A stretch of DNA of 64,000 nucleotides from Nitrosomonas sp. Nm166 (GCF_900112825.1 NZ_FONE01000004.1:56982-120981); one strand, 5' to 3'. Shown: positions 18,501-30,420, numbered from the stretch's first letter. Program-made: numbers and translations. The notes: generated by a model from the sequence alone, not told the origin.

Positions 18501-18818
18501 TTCATTACCGGTCAACTGACCAACTGGACATTGACCGATACGATCACTCGCGTGGTTATTAAAGTAGGGGTTATCTACGGTACTGATGCCAATAAAGTAC
18601 GTGCATTGCTATTGCAAGCCGCCAGGGAAGATACGCGGGTGCTGGCGGATCCAGAACCATCGTGCTGGTTTATGACTTTCAGTGCCAACTCTCTTGATTT
18701 TGAGCTGCGTGTATTTGTGAATACCGTCAGTGATCGAATGGAAGTTCAGAATGCGCTCAACACGCGAATCACGACACTATTCGCTGAACATAATATTGAA
18801 TTTGCATCTACGGCTTGA
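15510..18818 (+). CDS. MscK/MscM-type large mechanosensitive channel
   Basis: This is a large (1102-residue) MscS-superfamily channel that protects against hypo-osmotic shock. An N-terminal signal peptide (to ~residue 30) precedes a long periplasmic coiled-coil region rich in Glu, Arg and Leu (~35-480). Many membrane helices follow (~510-950), and the MscS pore and beta domain occupy ~920-1100, with GLGFGLQEIFANFVSGIILL and ERPFRVGDVITVG. Length and order match E. coli MscK and MscM; sequence alone does not say which. It is a single gene convergent with the TolC-family gene. Confidence 0.92.
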   Translation: MWLKSLVKFLISIFLCSTLSLLGLSDHVYSKTEPSVSKAIDTARKTVERSKLEETQRQVAIDHLDAARADEREVEALNERLTALRAETADQPARMEQLQKALAMDREQELSEWSKRIPANADGETLEQLLERERTIVTDLRAQIEAAGEELALTLSRPAQTENEITTLHRRIEELSAPLVATKDEPAVLFEARRLRRKSELRRLQATLELQVAEQSTATQRQSLDDLALRELRFRLGLHEKRIEHLQQRITSRGRSELESLLQRLIKREQALAGSTATVISAAAENRAIGEELIQQHEYLAQDRAVLTSIEEARERIAVNLQDSRTRLDMGGADERVGRWLWSERRRLKSSEHLQHRLKLIRDNLADLRLKRVMLSEQQRDLLDIGVVTQALTEAHAETDGNGNTDENAKTLLLPLLQKRVELLSLLESLLQRRISALEESAQALQEQIKTTRELQQMLDRHLLWIPSHSLIDSDWLQRLPEGLYDLIKPSRFTTLMELSLRDFHQDPLRWLGSLLLVLILLELRRRAPARIEALAIDTYQIRKDSYQTTFKSLGWTLLAALPAPVALALLGQLLQGVGNPGRFSHSFGQACMLVALPLLALQLLRWTSVERGLGHAHFRWTRQRRTALRDWLPKIAVIVLPLYFISALAFIRRLDLAIDVQARIAIVLSCIALAWTLWQLLDAGRLWVIRGVIIEPSTLRKQLRVLLPILLLAVAILALTGYVYSAGMMLQSLLASFNVIVVVVIVVSLLARWFLLGERRLALHRLEERRLAAAQAAETTGEVTPEPDENITLEQVNTQTRRLLRALRLSLLALGLIWVWVAILPAITRLDEIALWHFSDTSADGTTIQQPVTLMAVLLGIVTLALTIAGARNLPGLIEISLLSHIRIDAASRYAITSVLRYAIVIGGTLMGLSFLGMRWSQLQWMAAALTVGLGFGLQEIFANFVSGIILLFERPFRVGDVITVGGFSGRVTRIRTRATTVLDFDNKEIIIPNKTFITGQLTNWTLTDTITRVVIKVGVIYGTDANKVRALLLQAAREDTRVLADPEPSCWFMTFSANSLDFELRVFVNTVSDRMEVQNALNTRITTLFAEHNIEFASTA

Positions 18819-18888
18819 TTTGTATTCAAGTTATCTTGAAATCAGGTCCTTTTAATAAGGAAGTGACTGTATTACAAAGGATTATTTA

Positions 18889-20235
18889 CTATTTAATCAG
18901 CATGGCGTTGATTTGGGTTAAGGTATCTTCATCCAGTTCACCGGCTTCTGCATTCAGCCGCAATCTTGACATCAAATAGCTGTGGTAGGCCTTGGCCAAA
19001 TCGCGCCTGGCTGAATACATTTGCTGCTGTGCGTTTAGCACATCGACTTCGGTTCTGACGCCGACTTGCTGTCCAAGGATGCTTGAATCCAGCTGGCTTT
19101 TACTGGATATCAGCGCTTGCTTGAGCGCTTTTACTTGCGCGATGCCGTTGGTGACATTCAGATACTGCTGGCGGATTTGTAAGGCGATATTGCGTCGGGT
19201 GGTTTCCAGATCGTGTAATGCCTTATCCTGAAGCGCAAGTGCCTCCCGTACCTTGGATTGCACGGAAAAGCCCTGGAACAAAGGCACGTTGAGTTGTAGT
19301 CCAATCGATTTGGAGATGATATCGATGCCGCGGCCGGTGATAGCGCCACCGACACCGGTTTGATCGCTGTATTGTGCAACCAGATCCAGTGTCGGATAAT
19401 GTTGTGCCCAGGCTTTTTTTACATCCTGATGAGCGCTTTCATACATAGCTTGCTGGATTTTCAAAGTGAAGTTTTTTTCCTCAGCAACCTGTACCCATTC
19501 CTCCATGCTGCTGTACTGCAAGTTAGCCAAATTAGAGGCGATTTCCCGAGCGCTTTCAAGATTTTCAGGCAAGCGGTCAATGATGCCCTGGAGTGCGCGC
19601 TTCCTGATTTCAATCGCATTACGTGCAGCGATTTCCTGCGACAGGGTAAGATCATAGCGCGCTTGCGCTTCATTGGTATCTACAATTGTAGATGTTCCGA
19701 CTTCAAAATTGCGCTTGGCTTGTTCCAGCTGGCTCAGAATCGCTTTTTTCTGTGCTTCGGCGACTTCGACATCGACCTGAGCATCCAATACATCAAAATA
19801 TGCTTGCGCGACACGCAGAATCAAATCTTGTGCAGCAACAACAAATTGTGCATCTGCTTTGCTGACTTCTATTTTTGATTGCTGATAGATGACAATATTT
19901 TCCATCCGAAACAGCGGTTGTGTCGCTGATAGCGTTAAACCCCGGCTTTGAATCGTAACCTCTGGCGGATTAACATTGCCCACTCCGGGAAAAACAACAT
20001 TGTTTGCATCTACTTGCTGAACTGTGCGTGTTCCTAATAACGTAATGCTCGGTAAAAAACCTGCTCTACCTTGTGCTAATTTTTCCTGCGCGGCTTGATA
20101 GGTAGCGCGCGCCGATCGATACTTCGCATCCTGCGCCAAAGCCTCATGGTAGATCTTCATCAAATCTGCAGCTTGCAGAGCGGAATGCCATAAGATACAG
20201 ATAAAAGCAGCAAAAATGAATTGCAAGAATTTCAT
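18889..20235 (-). CDS. tolC: TolC-family outer-membrane efflux channel
   Basis: This 448-residue protein has a signal peptide ending near ALQA. Its N-terminal start is typical of TolC (ADLMKIYHEALAQDAKYRSARATY is represented here by DLMKIYHEALAQD), and the two repeated helical halves contain VAQAYFDVLDAQ and IRQQYLNVTNG. TolC trimers form the outer-membrane duct of type I secretion and RND efflux. No inner-membrane partner is encoded nearby. It sits downstream of pcm on the same strand, a common pairing (pcm-tolC) in proteobacteria. Confidence 0.92.
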   Translation of the reverse strand: MKFLQFIFAAFICILWHSALQAADLMKIYHEALAQDAKYRSARATYQAAQEKLAQGRAGFLPSITLLGTRTVQQVDANNVVFPGVGNVNPPEVTIQSRGLTLSATQPLFRMENIVIYQQSKIEVSKADAQFVVAAQDLILRVAQAYFDVLDAQVDVEVAEAQKKAILSQLEQAKRNFEVGTSTIVDTNEAQARYDLTLSQEIAARNAIEIRKRALQGIIDRLPENLESAREIASNLANLQYSSMEEWVQVAEEKNFTLKIQQAMYESAHQDVKKAWAQHYPTLDLVAQYSDQTGVGGAITGRGIDIISKSIGLQLNVPLFQGFSVQSKVREALALQDKALHDLETTRRNIALQIRQQYLNVTNGIAQVKALKQALISSKSQLDSSILGQQVGVRTEVDVLNAQQQMYSARRDLAKAYHSYLMSRLRLNAEAGELDEDTLTQINAMLIK

Positions 20236-20321
20236 GGGTTTTTTTGATGGAAATCCAGAGTTGATGAAGTTTCAGCAATAAATGAATGCTACACCGGATA
20301 ACATGCGCAATTCTTAAATAC

Positions 20322-20975
20322 TCAGAAAGTAAACTTGGGTGGTTGTAATGCATTGATAAGAGGTGCCGTACTGGTTTCAAACAGCTTGGTGGTGGTAGAT
20401 TCGCCAGGTTTCTTGCAAGTGATCAATAAAGCCTCCATTACTGGCTCTTCTCCAACGATTGCAAATAAACGCCCTCCCGGGTTCAGGCTGTTCTGAAAAG
20501 CATCCGGCAAAACCGGTGTTGATGCAGTTAACACGATAACATCATAAGGCGCGTGTTTAGACCAGCCTTGAGCAGCATCACCTTGTTCAATAGTAACATT
20601 CGTGATGCCGTGCGCTTTAAGGTTATCTTCCGCCATTGTTTTCAGCTCTGGTATGATTTCAACACTGTAAACGTGCGCGCCTTTTTCAGCCAGCAATGCG
20701 GTCATATAACCACTGCCGCTGCCGACTTCCAGGATTTTATCGGTTTTCTTGACATGGAGTTCCTGCAGTATGCGCCCTTCCATTTTGGGGGCCAGCATGA
20801 CCTGGCCATAACCCAGCGGAATTTCCATATCTACAAAAGCCATTGCGCGACTTTCCGCTGGCACGAATTCTTCGCGTTTTACTTTGTACAGCAAATCCAG
20901 CACGTTATCATCCAATACATTCCATGTGCGAATTTGCTGTGCAACCATATTTAACCGGGTTTGTTCAAGATCCAT
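20322..20975 (-). CDS. pcm: Protein-L-isoaspartate O-methyltransferase
   Basis: Pcm methylates L-isoaspartyl residues in damaged proteins, using S-adenosylmethionine. The 217-residue protein has the SAM-binding LEVGSGSGYMTALLAE, the upstream PLGYGQVMLAPKMEG region and the acidic VYSVEIIPEL segment. It starts MDLEQTRLNMVAQQIRTWNV, as is usual in betaproteobacteria. It precedes the tolC-family gene by 86 nt, probably in one transcript, and is divergent from thiC. Confidence 0.94.
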   Translation of the reverse strand: MDLEQTRLNMVAQQIRTWNVLDDNVLDLLYKVKREEFVPAESRAMAFVDMEIPLGYGQVMLAPKMEGRILQELHVKKTDKILEVGSGSGYMTALLAEKGAHVYSVEIIPELKTMAEDNLKAHGITNVTIEQGDAAQGWSKHAPYDVIVLTASTPVLPDAFQNSLNPGGRLFAIVGEEPVMEALLITCKKPGESTTTKLFETSTAPLINALQPPKFTF

Positions 20976-21046
20976 TTTTATTCCATATTCTTAAAATTAA
21001 TATAAGACTTGCAATTATTTCACAATTCCATTAGCTTCACAGCATC

Positions 21047-21133
21047 AGCTAGGGGTCCGTTTTCAGAATTGTCTGATACTGGTGAGAGAGTCCCTCAATA
21101 CCTGACGCGGATAATGCCGCCGTAGGGAAGCTG
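21047..21133 (+). promoter_or_regulatory. TPP riboswitch (THI element) of thiC
   Basis: The 5' leader has the thi-box pattern: AGCTAGGGGT on the left arm, CTGGTGAGAGAGTCCCT, then ACCTGACGCGGATAATGCC and GTAGGGAAGCT on the right arm. AGCT at each end closes P1. It ends 50 nt before the thiC ATG. Thiamine pyrophosphate binding would reduce thiC expression; a G/C-rich segment after the aptamer may provide the switch. Confidence 0.93.
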
Positions 21134-21165
21134 GGATTCATCCTCCCGCTCTTTATGGCATTTGA

Positions 21166-23079
<1,914 letters not shown>

Positions 23080-23127
23080 CTGCTGATCTCGCATCATTGT
23101 CAATTTAATAAAAATGTAACAACGCCT

Positions 23128-23952
23128 ATGGACTTAATTTTATTGTTGAAAGCGTTGATCCTAGGTGTTGTTGAGGGATTAACCGAATTCCTGCCGGTTT
23201 CTTCTACCGGCCATTTGATTTTAGTGGGCGATTTGCTCGATTTCAATGACGAGCGCGGCAAGGTTTTTACCATTGCAATTCAATTGGGGGCAATTCTTGC
23301 AGTATGCTGGGAATATTTCGGCAAGATCGCTGAAGTGATGCGTGGCATCGGTTCTAGTCCGGCGGCCAATCGTTTTGTGATCAATTTGCTGATTGCCTTT
23401 TTGCCGGCCGCGCTCATGGGATTGCTGTTCATTAAAACCATCAAGTTTTATTTGTTTCATCCCGTGCCGGTTGCTATGGCGCTGATCATCGGCGGCTTGC
23501 TGATTTTATGGGCGGAGCGCAGGGAACATGTGATTGACGTGGAGCAAGTCGATGACATGGACTGGAAGCATGCGTTGAAAGTCGGCCTGGCGCAATGCTT
23601 GGCACTGATTCCAGGCACTTCACGCTCGGGTGCCACAATTATCGGCGGCTTGTTTTTCGGCTTGTCACGCAAAGCCGCTACCGAGTTCTCATTTTTTCTG
23701 GCAATTCCCATCATGTTTGCCGCTACCTTTTATGATGTATATAAACATCGTGATTTTTTGCAATGGGATGATCTGGGTATGTTTACTGTCGGTTTTGTTT
23801 CTGCTTTTCTAAGCGCGCTGCTGGCGGTGCGCGGCTTATTGCGCTTCATCAGTCAGCATGATTTCACGGTATTCGCCTGGTATCGCATCGTATTCGGCAT
23901 CATTATTCTGGCAACGGCATATAGCGGTATCATTGCCTGGTCAGAGGTGTAA
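23128..23952 (+). CDS. uppP: Undecaprenyl-diphosphatase
   Basis: UppP (BacA) recycles undecaprenyl diphosphate to the monophosphate carrier for peptidoglycan and O-antigen synthesis. This 274-residue membrane protein has the two active-site motifs: [15 protein letters not shown] near the N-terminus and [10 protein letters not shown] in the middle, with about eight membrane segments. It follows thiC by 48 nt on the same strand and could be partly co-transcribed, though thiC and uppP have no functional link. Confidence 0.96.
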   Translation: MDLILLLKALILGVVEGLTEFLPVSSTGHLILVGDLLDFNDERGKVFTIAIQLGAILAVCWEYFGKIAEVMRGIGSSPAANRFVINLLIAFLPAALMGLLFIKTIKFYLFHPVPVAMALIIGGLLILWAERREHVIDVEQVDDMDWKHALKVGLAQCLALIPGTSRSGATIIGGLFFGLSRKAATEFSFFLAIPIMFAATFYDVYKHRDFLQWDDLGMFTVGFVSAFLSALLAVRGLLRFISQHDFTVFAWYRIVFGIIILATAYSGIIAWSEV

Positions 23953-24134
23953 GAAAATAGAATTCAGAAATCTTGGGTTAAGTTTATCATTCGCTGTCAC
24001 TGTCATAGAGATAGAGTTTGAATTAAGGAATCTCATGATCATCAATTAATGTGTTTGACTGCTCATTCGACTTCCAGTACAGTTGTTAGAGCAGAACAAG
24101 TGTTTATTTTTCCTACAACTCGGAGGTAAAAATC

Positions 24135-24728
24135 ATGAATCTGAGCAAATTACTTTTTGGAATTTTTGTTTTGATTGGTGGGGTGTTACCGGCTGCAGCA
24201 GACCAGACGAAGTATACGACTTCTCTGCTAGGTAGCAGCGAGGTGCCACCTGTTTCTACACCTGCTACAGGCACAGTGTTGGTCACAGTTAACTCTGACT
24301 TGTTGACGATGCGGGTTGAGGCTGGCTTTAGCGATCTACTGGGTAGTGTCACGGCGGCGCATATCCACTGCTGTGTAGGTCCTGGATCCACGATCGGCGT
24401 CGCGACTCAGCTTCCGTCGTTTGTCGATTTTCCGATAGGAGTGACAGCGGGATCGTATGACCATATATTTGACATGTCACTGGCCTCCAGCTATAACCCG
24501 GATTTTATCACTACTGCCGGCGGCACCGTGAGTTCAGCCTTCAGCACCTTGCTTAGCGGTCTTGATGCGGAAATGGCTTACTTCAATGTTCACACCGATT
24601 TATTCCCAGGCGGTGAGATACGCGGGCAGTTGGCCCTTGTGCCAGAGCCTGAGAGCTATGCATTGCTGTTGGCAGGCCTTGGGGTTCTGACGATCTTTGC
24701 ACGTCGCGCTAAACACAAAGCTGCTTAA
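24135..24728 (+). CDS. CHRD-domain protein with PEP-CTERM sorting signal
   Basis: This 197-residue exported protein has a signal peptide ending near AAADQ. A CHRD-type domain follows (LLGSSEVPPVSTPATG, AAHIH, YFNVHTDLFPGGEIRGQL). The C-terminal PEP-CTERM tail consists of VPEPESYALLLAG, a hydrophobic helix and an Arg/Lys end. PEP-CTERM proteins are thought to be processed by exosortase at the envelope. CHRD domains are of uncertain role and are often found in surface proteins. GGAGG is placed well before the ATG. No exosortase gene is in the window. Confidence 0.9.
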   Translation: MNLSKLLFGIFVLIGGVLPAAADQTKYTTSLLGSSEVPPVSTPATGTVLVTVNSDLLTMRVEAGFSDLLGSVTAAHIHCCVGPGSTIGVATQLPSFVDFPIGVTAGSYDHIFDMSLASSYNPDFITTAGGTVSSAFSTLLSGLDAEMAYFNVHTDLFPGGEIRGQLALVPEPESYALLLAGLGVLTIFARRAKHKAA

Positions 24729-25446
24729 GTGTCGGCGTTGAGAAGGGCCTGTTAGTGCCTTTATCATCGGCTGCGCAGTAATTTTCATACGGACCAATGA
24801 TGGTTAGTCCTTTCTTGGCCAAGCGCAGCCGATTTGGCTTCCAGTATGGCATGACCTTTCTTCCTCCATTACCATCATGATGGCTGGCATGCACATGTAC
24901 GGCATGTACGTTGGGTGGGTTTCGAATTACAATCAGCGTGCGATGGTGAACTTCTGTTCTTTGCCTAATAGTTAGCAAAAATAACTTGAACAATTAGATA
25001 TCCCATCACACGGAGCTTGGTTGGATGCGGTAATCCTCTTCTTTCTTCGCAATGATTGCACCTTGATGGGTAACAAACATACCCGTGGAAGCACGATCAC
25101 TCCATCTTTCATTATTCATCAAACGCTATTCATCAAATGACCCCCGTGATCATCGGTTTTCTGGATCAGCTTATCCAATAACTTAATCAAGATTCATCCG
25201 TTTGTTAATATGTTGCGTGTTTATATTGGTTTTGTTTCATTTGTTGTTTTAATTACTGAAGCTGAAGCGGCAGGTGGCTGGAGAACAAATATATTTAATA
25301 TATGCTTATACGATTATCAGTAACTTAATAAAAATTAAGCTCGATTAATCAAACTGCACGTATTTCCATTGAGGGTATCCGGTAAATGAAATGATTCCAA
25401 CAGCGTGATGTATTCTCCAATGCAAAAATATTTTTAAATACAACAG
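24729..25446. other. 718-bp gap without a supported gene
   Basis: Short minus-strand frames exist (24709-24993, 94 codons; 25006-25119, 37 codons starting MNNERWSDRAS), but neither has a ribosome site or a recognisable domain. They may be debris of a decayed gene. The 11-bp sequence TATTCATCAAA occurs twice (25113-25123 and 25127-25137). The right part is AT-rich and probably contains the mutS promoter. Confidence 0.4.
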
Positions 25447-28050
25447 ATGAAGGCCCAAAAAGATTCGCATACTCCAATGATGCAGCAATATTTGCGTATC
25501 AAAGCGCAGCATCCAGATATGCTGATGTTTTATCGGATGGGGGATTTTTATGAGTTGTTCTTTGACGACGCAGAGAAGGCCGCCAAGCTGTTGGGAATTA
25601 CTTTAACGCAGCGCGGCGCTTCTGCTGGAAAGCCCATTAAAATGGCTGGCGTACCGTATCACGCTGCTGAGCAATATTTGGCGAAACTGGTTAAAGCAGG
25701 TGAGTCGATAGTCATCTGCGAGCAGGTGGGCGATCCGGCTGTGAGCAAGGGGCCGGTTACCCGCGAAGTGACCCGTATTATTACCCCTGGAACGTTAACC
25801 GATGCGGCATTGCTCGAGGATAAGCGTGACTGCATTTTGCTGGCTGTCTGGGTGAATGAATCAAATCTGGGGCTAGCTTGGCTTAATCTGGCAGCGGGGC
25901 AGTTGCGCATGATGGAAACATCACCACGAAATCTGCTCAGCGAGTTGGGGCGCCTGCAGCCATCAGAAATTCTTTTGCCCGAATCGCTGGCATTAGTCGA
26001 GGTACAAGGTAAAAATTGGGTGGTAAAGCGCTTGCCTGTGTGGCAATTCGATTATCATACTGCCATTCGTAATCTTACCCGGCAATTTGAAACGCATGAT
26101 CTTTCCGGTTTTGGCTGTGAGGATTTGTCTGCTGCAATCTGTGCGGCCGGCGCTTTACTGGAATATACCCGTCTGACACAAGAAAGATCTGTCACGCTCC
26201 ATATTACCTCATTGCAGGCGGAACGGGAAAGTATATATGTACGTATGGATGCCGCGACACGCCGCAATCTGGAAATTTCTGAAACCATACGCGGCGAAAG
26301 ATCGCCTACTTTATTGTCACTGCTGGATACTTGCTCAACCAGCATGGGTAGCCGGTTATTACAATTCTGGCTGCATCATCCCCTGCGCGATCGTGCAGTT
26401 ATACAAAAAAGGCTCGATAGTGTCGCGGCCTTGATCGGAGAAAATGAGCGGAATAATTATTCAGTCGTGCGCGATCTACTGCGGCAGATTGTCGATGTTG
26501 AGCGAATAACTGCCCGCATCGCACTTAAATCAGCGCGCCCGCGAGATTTGTCGGGCTTGCGTGACAGCCTGAAACTGCTGCCTGAAGTCACTCAGGCGAT
26601 TGCAGGTTGCTCTAGCGAGAGAATCTGTCAGTTAATCCAAGTCCTGCAGATCGAGCCCGCGCTGCTTGAATTGTTGAGTCGATCATTATTGGAAGAACCT
26701 GGCGTGGTGCTGCGTGAAGGTAATGTGATTGCCGATGGTTATGACGCTGAATTGGATGAGTTGCGTGCGTTGCAGAACAATTGCGGCGAGTTTTTGTTAC
26801 AGTTGGAAATACGCGAAAAAGAGCGTACCGGTATCCCTAATCTCAAGGTGGAATATAACCGTGTACATGGTTTTTATATTGAAGTCACGCACGTACACAG
26901 CGAAAAAATCCCTGCTGATTACCGGCGTAGGCAAACTTTAAAAAGCGCTGAGCGCTATATCACGCCAGAACTAAAAGCATTTGAAGACAAAGCATTATCC
27001 GCACAGGACCGAGCGTTGGCGCGGGAAAAGTATTTATATGATGTACTACTGGATGCACTTACAAAATATATTCATGCACTGCAGAAACTGGCTGCAAGCA
27101 TTGCAGAAATTGATGTTTTGAGCACATTTGCAGAACGGGCGCAGGCGCTTGACTATACTGCTCCTCAGTTATCCGATGAGGATATTTTTACCATCGATAC
27201 AGGTCGTCATCCGGTGGTGGAAAATCAGGTAGAGAACTTTATTGCTAACGATGTTCAGTTGGGCGCCGAGCACACAGGAAAACCACGCATGCTGATGATT
27301 ACTGGTCCTAACATGGGTGGTAAATCAACCTATATGCGGCAAATCGCACTGACTGCCCTGCTTGCGCACTGCGGCAGTTACGTGCCCGCCGCAAAAGTGC
27401 ATATCGGGGTGCTGGATCAGATCTTTACCCGGATTGGGGCTGCTGATGATCTGGCCAGCGGGCGCTCCACGTTTATGGTAGAGATGACGGAAACCGCCAA
27501 TATACTGCATAACGCCACAGCGCATAGTCTGGTACTGATGGATGAAGTCGGGCGCGGCACATCCACTTTTGATGGGCTGGCGCTGGCGCTTGCCATCGCC
27601 CGGCAGTTATTGACCAGGAACCGTAGTCTTACCCTGTTTGCGACACATTATTTTGAATTGACGAAACTGGCTGAGGAGTTTAAGTACATTAAGAATGTGC
27701 ATCTGGATGCAGTAGAGTATAAACATCGCATCGTCTTTCTGCATAAGGTAGCCGAAGGTCCGGCCAGCCAAAGCTATGGACTGCAAGTGGCTGCCCTTGC
27801 AGGTGTTCCTGAGACGGTCATTAAATCAGCTCGAAAGCACTTAACTAGACTGGAGCAGGAAAGTGCCAACAAGCAATCTCAGTTGGATCTGTTTTCTTTT
27901 TCCGCTCCAGAGCCGGAAAAAGAAATGCCGCAAGAACATCCCGCCATTGCCATGCTGCAGAACCTTTCTCCGGATGAATTGAGTCCCAGGCAAGCGCTGG
28001 AACAGCTTTATTTATTGAAACAGGCGCTGAATACCGCTAAGAATGGCTAG
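25447..28050 (+). CDS. mutS: DNA mismatch repair protein MutS
   Basis: MutS recognises base mismatches and starts repair with MutL. The 867-residue protein has the mismatch-binding Phe-x-Glu ([12 protein letters not shown]) near the N-terminus. Clamp and lever regions follow, then the ATPase with Walker [11 protein letters not shown], Walker [17 protein letters not shown] and the His loop LFATHYFEL. The C-terminal segment has [10 protein letters not shown]. Full length and intact. It is convergent with slyD. Confidence 0.98.
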   Translation: MKAQKDSHTPMMQQYLRIKAQHPDMLMFYRMGDFYELFFDDAEKAAKLLGITLTQRGASAGKPIKMAGVPYHAAEQYLAKLVKAGESIVICEQVGDPAVSKGPVTREVTRIITPGTLTDAALLEDKRDCILLAVWVNESNLGLAWLNLAAGQLRMMETSPRNLLSELGRLQPSEILLPESLALVEVQGKNWVVKRLPVWQFDYHTAIRNLTRQFETHDLSGFGCEDLSAAICAAGALLEYTRLTQERSVTLHITSLQAERESIYVRMDAATRRNLEISETIRGERSPTLLSLLDTCSTSMGSRLLQFWLHHPLRDRAVIQKRLDSVAALIGENERNNYSVVRDLLRQIVDVERITARIALKSARPRDLSGLRDSLKLLPEVTQAIAGCSSERICQLIQVLQIEPALLELLSRSLLEEPGVVLREGNVIADGYDAELDELRALQNNCGEFLLQLEIREKERTGIPNLKVEYNRVHGFYIEVTHVHSEKIPADYRRRQTLKSAERYITPELKAFEDKALSAQDRALAREKYLYDVLLDALTKYIHALQKLAASIAEIDVLSTFAERAQALDYTAPQLSDEDIFTIDTGRHPVVENQVENFIANDVQLGAEHTGKPRMLMITGPNMGGKSTYMRQIALTALLAHCGSYVPAAKVHIGVLDQIFTRIGAADDLASGRSTFMVEMTETANILHNATAHSLVLMDEVGRGTSTFDGLALALAIARQLLTRNRSLTLFATHYFELTKLAEEFKYIKNVHLDAVEYKHRIVFLHKVAEGPASQSYGLQVAALAGVPETVIKSARKHLTRLEQESANKQSQLDLFSFSAPEPEKEMPQEHPAIAMLQNLSPDELSPRQALEQLYLLKQALNTAKNG

Positions 28051-28076
28051 CTTATTTATCAGATTTAAAGAGATTC

Positions 28077-28556
28077 TTAAGGCTCATGGTCATGTGCGCC
28101 ATGCGCATGTTGATGAGAGATTTCTTCTGGCGTAGCCGGACGAACGGCGGTCACCGTGCAGATAAAATTCAATGTCATGCCTGCAAAAGGATGATTGCCA
28201 TCGACAACGACGGTGTCATCAGTAACATCGGTCACTTTGTAGATGATGACGTCATCTGAACCTTCGGCGCCACCCTCAAAATGCATGCCAACTGCTACAT
28301 TATCAGGAAAAGAACTGCGTGGCTCCACACGGATCAATTCGGCATCATATTCACCAAAAGTATCCTCCGGCTCCATCGAAACTGAGCAGGAATAGCCGAT
28401 TTCCTTCTCATGTAGCGCTTCCTCAACCAAGGGGAAAATGCCGCCATACCCGCCGTGCAAATAACTGATCGGTGTATCCGTTTGCTCCAGAATGTTTCCT
28501 GTAGCATCTGACAACTCATAGTTGAGAGAGACTACGGTATTTTTTTCAATGCGCAT
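28077..28556 (-). CDS. slyD: SlyD-type FKBP peptidyl-prolyl isomerase
   Basis: This 159-residue FKBP-fold isomerase has an inserted chaperone flap, shown by LHGGYGGIFPLVEEAL, EDTFGEYDAELI and DGNHPFAGMTLNF, which are typical of SlyD. The His-rich C-terminus (HQHAHGAHDHE) fits the metal-binding tail that supplies nickel to hydrogenase and urease maturation in other species. It acts in the cytoplasm on proline-containing folding clients. A single gene. Confidence 0.92.
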   Translation of the reverse strand: MRIEKNTVVSLNYELSDATGNILEQTDTPISYLHGGYGGIFPLVEEALHEKEIGYSCSVSMEPEDTFGEYDAELIRVEPRSSFPDNVAVGMHFEGGAEGSDDVIIYKVTDVTDDTVVVDGNHPFAGMTLNFICTVTAVRPATPEEISHQHAHGAHDHEP

Positions 28557-28721
28557 TTTAGACTTATCCTCGTAGGTGATATCAAAAAGTAGAATATTTA
28601 TAATAATCAGAACTATTGCAAAAATTGAATTGACTAGATGTCATTATACGCATACAAAATAGGTTTTTTCTTGCTTAGAAATATAAAACACAAGAAAATT
28701 CAGGATTACTATTGATTTAGA

Positions 28722-29363
28722 TCAGCTTTTTGCCACCTTTAATGCTCTTACCGGTGCAAAGCTTTGCCGGTGTATTTCGCATGCGCCATGCGTCTGTAGT
28801 GCTGTTAGATGCTGCGGTGTCGCATAACCTTTGTGTTGATCAAACCCATACTGCGGAAAACACTGATGCCATCTTTGCATTTCCGCGTCGCGTGCGGTTT
28901 TTGCCAAGATAGAGGCAGCTGAAATTTCGGGTATCAAGCTGTCACCCCGGATGATGGTGCGTACCGAGCATTTCAGATGTGGGCTTTGGTTTCCATCAAT
29001 CAACACGATATCTGGTATCAGGGGCAAGCTTTCTACTGCGCGTTTCATGGCCAGCAAACTGGCTTGTAAGATGTTTAGCTGATCGATTTCTTGCACTGAG
29101 GCAGAGGCAATCGCCCATACTTTCGCATATTTCTTGATAGTCATCGCGAGCTCATTGCGCCTTTTTTCACTCAGCACTTTGGAGTCGGCTAATCCATCTA
29201 TTTTATAGTCAGCATTTAGCACAACGCAGGCTGCATACACAGGACCAGCCAACGGTCCCCTGCCGGCTTCGTCGACACCGCAAGTCAATTCATCAGTATA
29301 AGTTTCAATTTTTGCGCCCACTCGTTGCGGTTCTGGTTCTATCAGGGCATAAATATTACACAT
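28722..29363 (-). CDS. rnhB: Ribonuclease HII
   Basis: RNase HII removes RNA from RNA/DNA hybrids and single ribonucleotides from [17 protein letters not shown] provides the catalytic Asp-Glu pair, LIDGNQSP another Asp, and SILAKTARD a further conserved segment. I start it at the ATG at 29363 (213 residues, [10 protein letters not shown]), which overlaps the end of fabZ by 8 nt; a longer frame reaching 29408 would overlap more deeply. In related bacteria lpxA and lpxB lie between fabZ and rnhB; here they are absent. Confidence 0.94.
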   Translation of the reverse strand: MCNIYALIEPEPQRVGAKIETYTDELTCGVDEAGRGPLAGPVYAACVVLNADYKIDGLADSKVLSEKRRNELAMTIKKYAKVWAIASASVQEIDQLNILQASLLAMKRAVESLPLIPDIVLIDGNQSPHLKCSVRTIIRGDSLIPEISAASILAKTARDAEMQRWHQCFPQYGFDQHKGYATPQHLTALQTHGACEIHRQSFAPVRALKVAKS

Positions 29364-29799
29364 TTCTTGCAGTACACATGAGCTTGGCTTCAGTGACAAG
29401 TTGCCCATCGACTTCGGCGCGGGCTGAATATTTCCATAATCCTTTTATTTGTCGCTCTATTTCAACTCTGAGGATTAACTGATCACCGGCCATCACAGGT
29501 TTTTTAAAACGAACACCATCAATGCCTACAAAGTAATAAACTGTGTCATCCTTGTTGATTGTGTCTTCTGTTCTAAGTGTCAGAAGGGCGGCGGCTTGGG
29601 CTAAAGCCTCAACGATCAGAACACCGGGCATGACAGGATAATGCGGAAAATGTCCGGAAAAGAAGGGTTCATTGATGGAAACATTTTTTAATGCAACAAT
29701 ATCCTTACCCGCTTCGAAAGAAATGACTCTATCCACCAGTAAAAGCGGATAGCGGTGCGGAAGGTATTTCAGGATTTCGTGGATATTCATCGTGCTCAT
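29356..29799 (-). CDS. fabZ: 3-hydroxyacyl-ACP dehydratase FabZ
   Basis: FabZ dehydrates beta-hydroxyacyl-ACP in fatty acid elongation. The 147-residue hot-dog protein has the active-site His in [19 protein letters not shown] with its partner Glu, preceded by [13 protein letters not shown]. It lies between skp and rnhB in the envelope cluster. The usual lpxD gene upstream is missing here. Confidence 0.97.
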   Translation of the reverse strand: MSTMNIHEILKYLPHRYPLLLVDRVISFEAGKDIVALKNVSINEPFFSGHFPHYPVMPGVLIVEALAQAAALLTLRTEDTINKDDTVYYFVGIDGVRFKKPVMAGDQLILRVEIERQIKGLWKYSARAEVDGQLVTEAKLMCTARNV

Positions 29800-29862
29800 T
29801 TGATTTTTCCTTTTTTAACTCAGGACTTAACTGGCAGCTCTTGAATGAACTCTGCTCAATTT

Positions 29863-30399
29863 CTATTCATTATCGAGCGCTTTAATAACCTTGTCTGTAA
29901 TATCGATACGCTGACTCCTGTAAACAGAATCCTGGAGTTGCAATATCAGGTCATAATTTTCTATTTCGGCGATTTTACTGATCGCCCGATTGGTGCGCTC
30001 CAGAATCGCACTGTATTCTTCGTTTTGACGCACACTTAAATCTTCTCGCAGTTGTTTTTGCGCACGTTGATACTCCCGGCTGAGATTAGCCAAATTTCTT
30101 TCCAAGTTACGTCGCTCTGTTTCTTCCATGGTTGCGCCATTTTTCTCAAGCTTGTCTTGCAGTGTTTTAGCTTGTACAGCAATTTTCTTGATATCTTCGT
30201 CGCGTGGTAAAAATTCCTGCTCAATTTTCTTTTGTGCTTGTAGCGCGGGTAATGATTCTCGTAGAATTTTTTCGGTATTGACTACACCAATTTTGATATC
30301 ACCTGCAAAAGCAATCCCCCATCCATTGGTTGATACAATGGCTATCAGAACCATTACCAGATTGCGCCACACATGGTTGATTTGTTTCAATATATTCAC
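29863..30399 (-). CDS. skp: OmpH/Skp-family periplasmic chaperone
   Basis: Skp carries unfolded outer-membrane proteins through the periplasm to the BAM complex. The 178-residue protein has an N-terminal signal peptide (ending near AFAGD), GVVNTEKILRESLP after it, and a long charged coiled coil (~60-150). The start codon is GTG. It lies 21 nt downstream of bamA, the standard arrangement. Confidence 0.92.
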   Translation of the reverse strand: MNILKQINHVWRNLVMVLIAIVSTNGWGIAFAGDIKIGVVNTEKILRESLPALQAQKKIEQEFLPRDEDIKKIAVQAKTLQDKLEKNGATMEETERRNLERNLANLSREYQRAQKQLREDLSVRQNEEYSAILERTNRAISKIAEIENYDLILQLQDSVYRSQRIDITDKVIKALDNE

Positions 30400-30420
30400 T
30401 TAATAGAATCTCATATAAAT

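Noticed and set aside
24709..24993. 94-codon minus-strand ORF next to the CHRD gene
   Set aside because: It overlaps the end of the CHRD gene, and no ribosome site or known domain was seen; its composition looks non-coding or decayed.
25006..25119. 37-codon minus-strand ORF (MNNERWSDRAS)
   Set aside because: The amino-acid mix looks protein-like, but it has no ribosome site and no recognised family; not reported as a gene.
28712..28725. TTGAT-TTAG-ATCAG, close to an FNR box
   Set aside because: It overlaps the rnhB stop codon, has one mismatch and lies far from the slyD start; likely chance.
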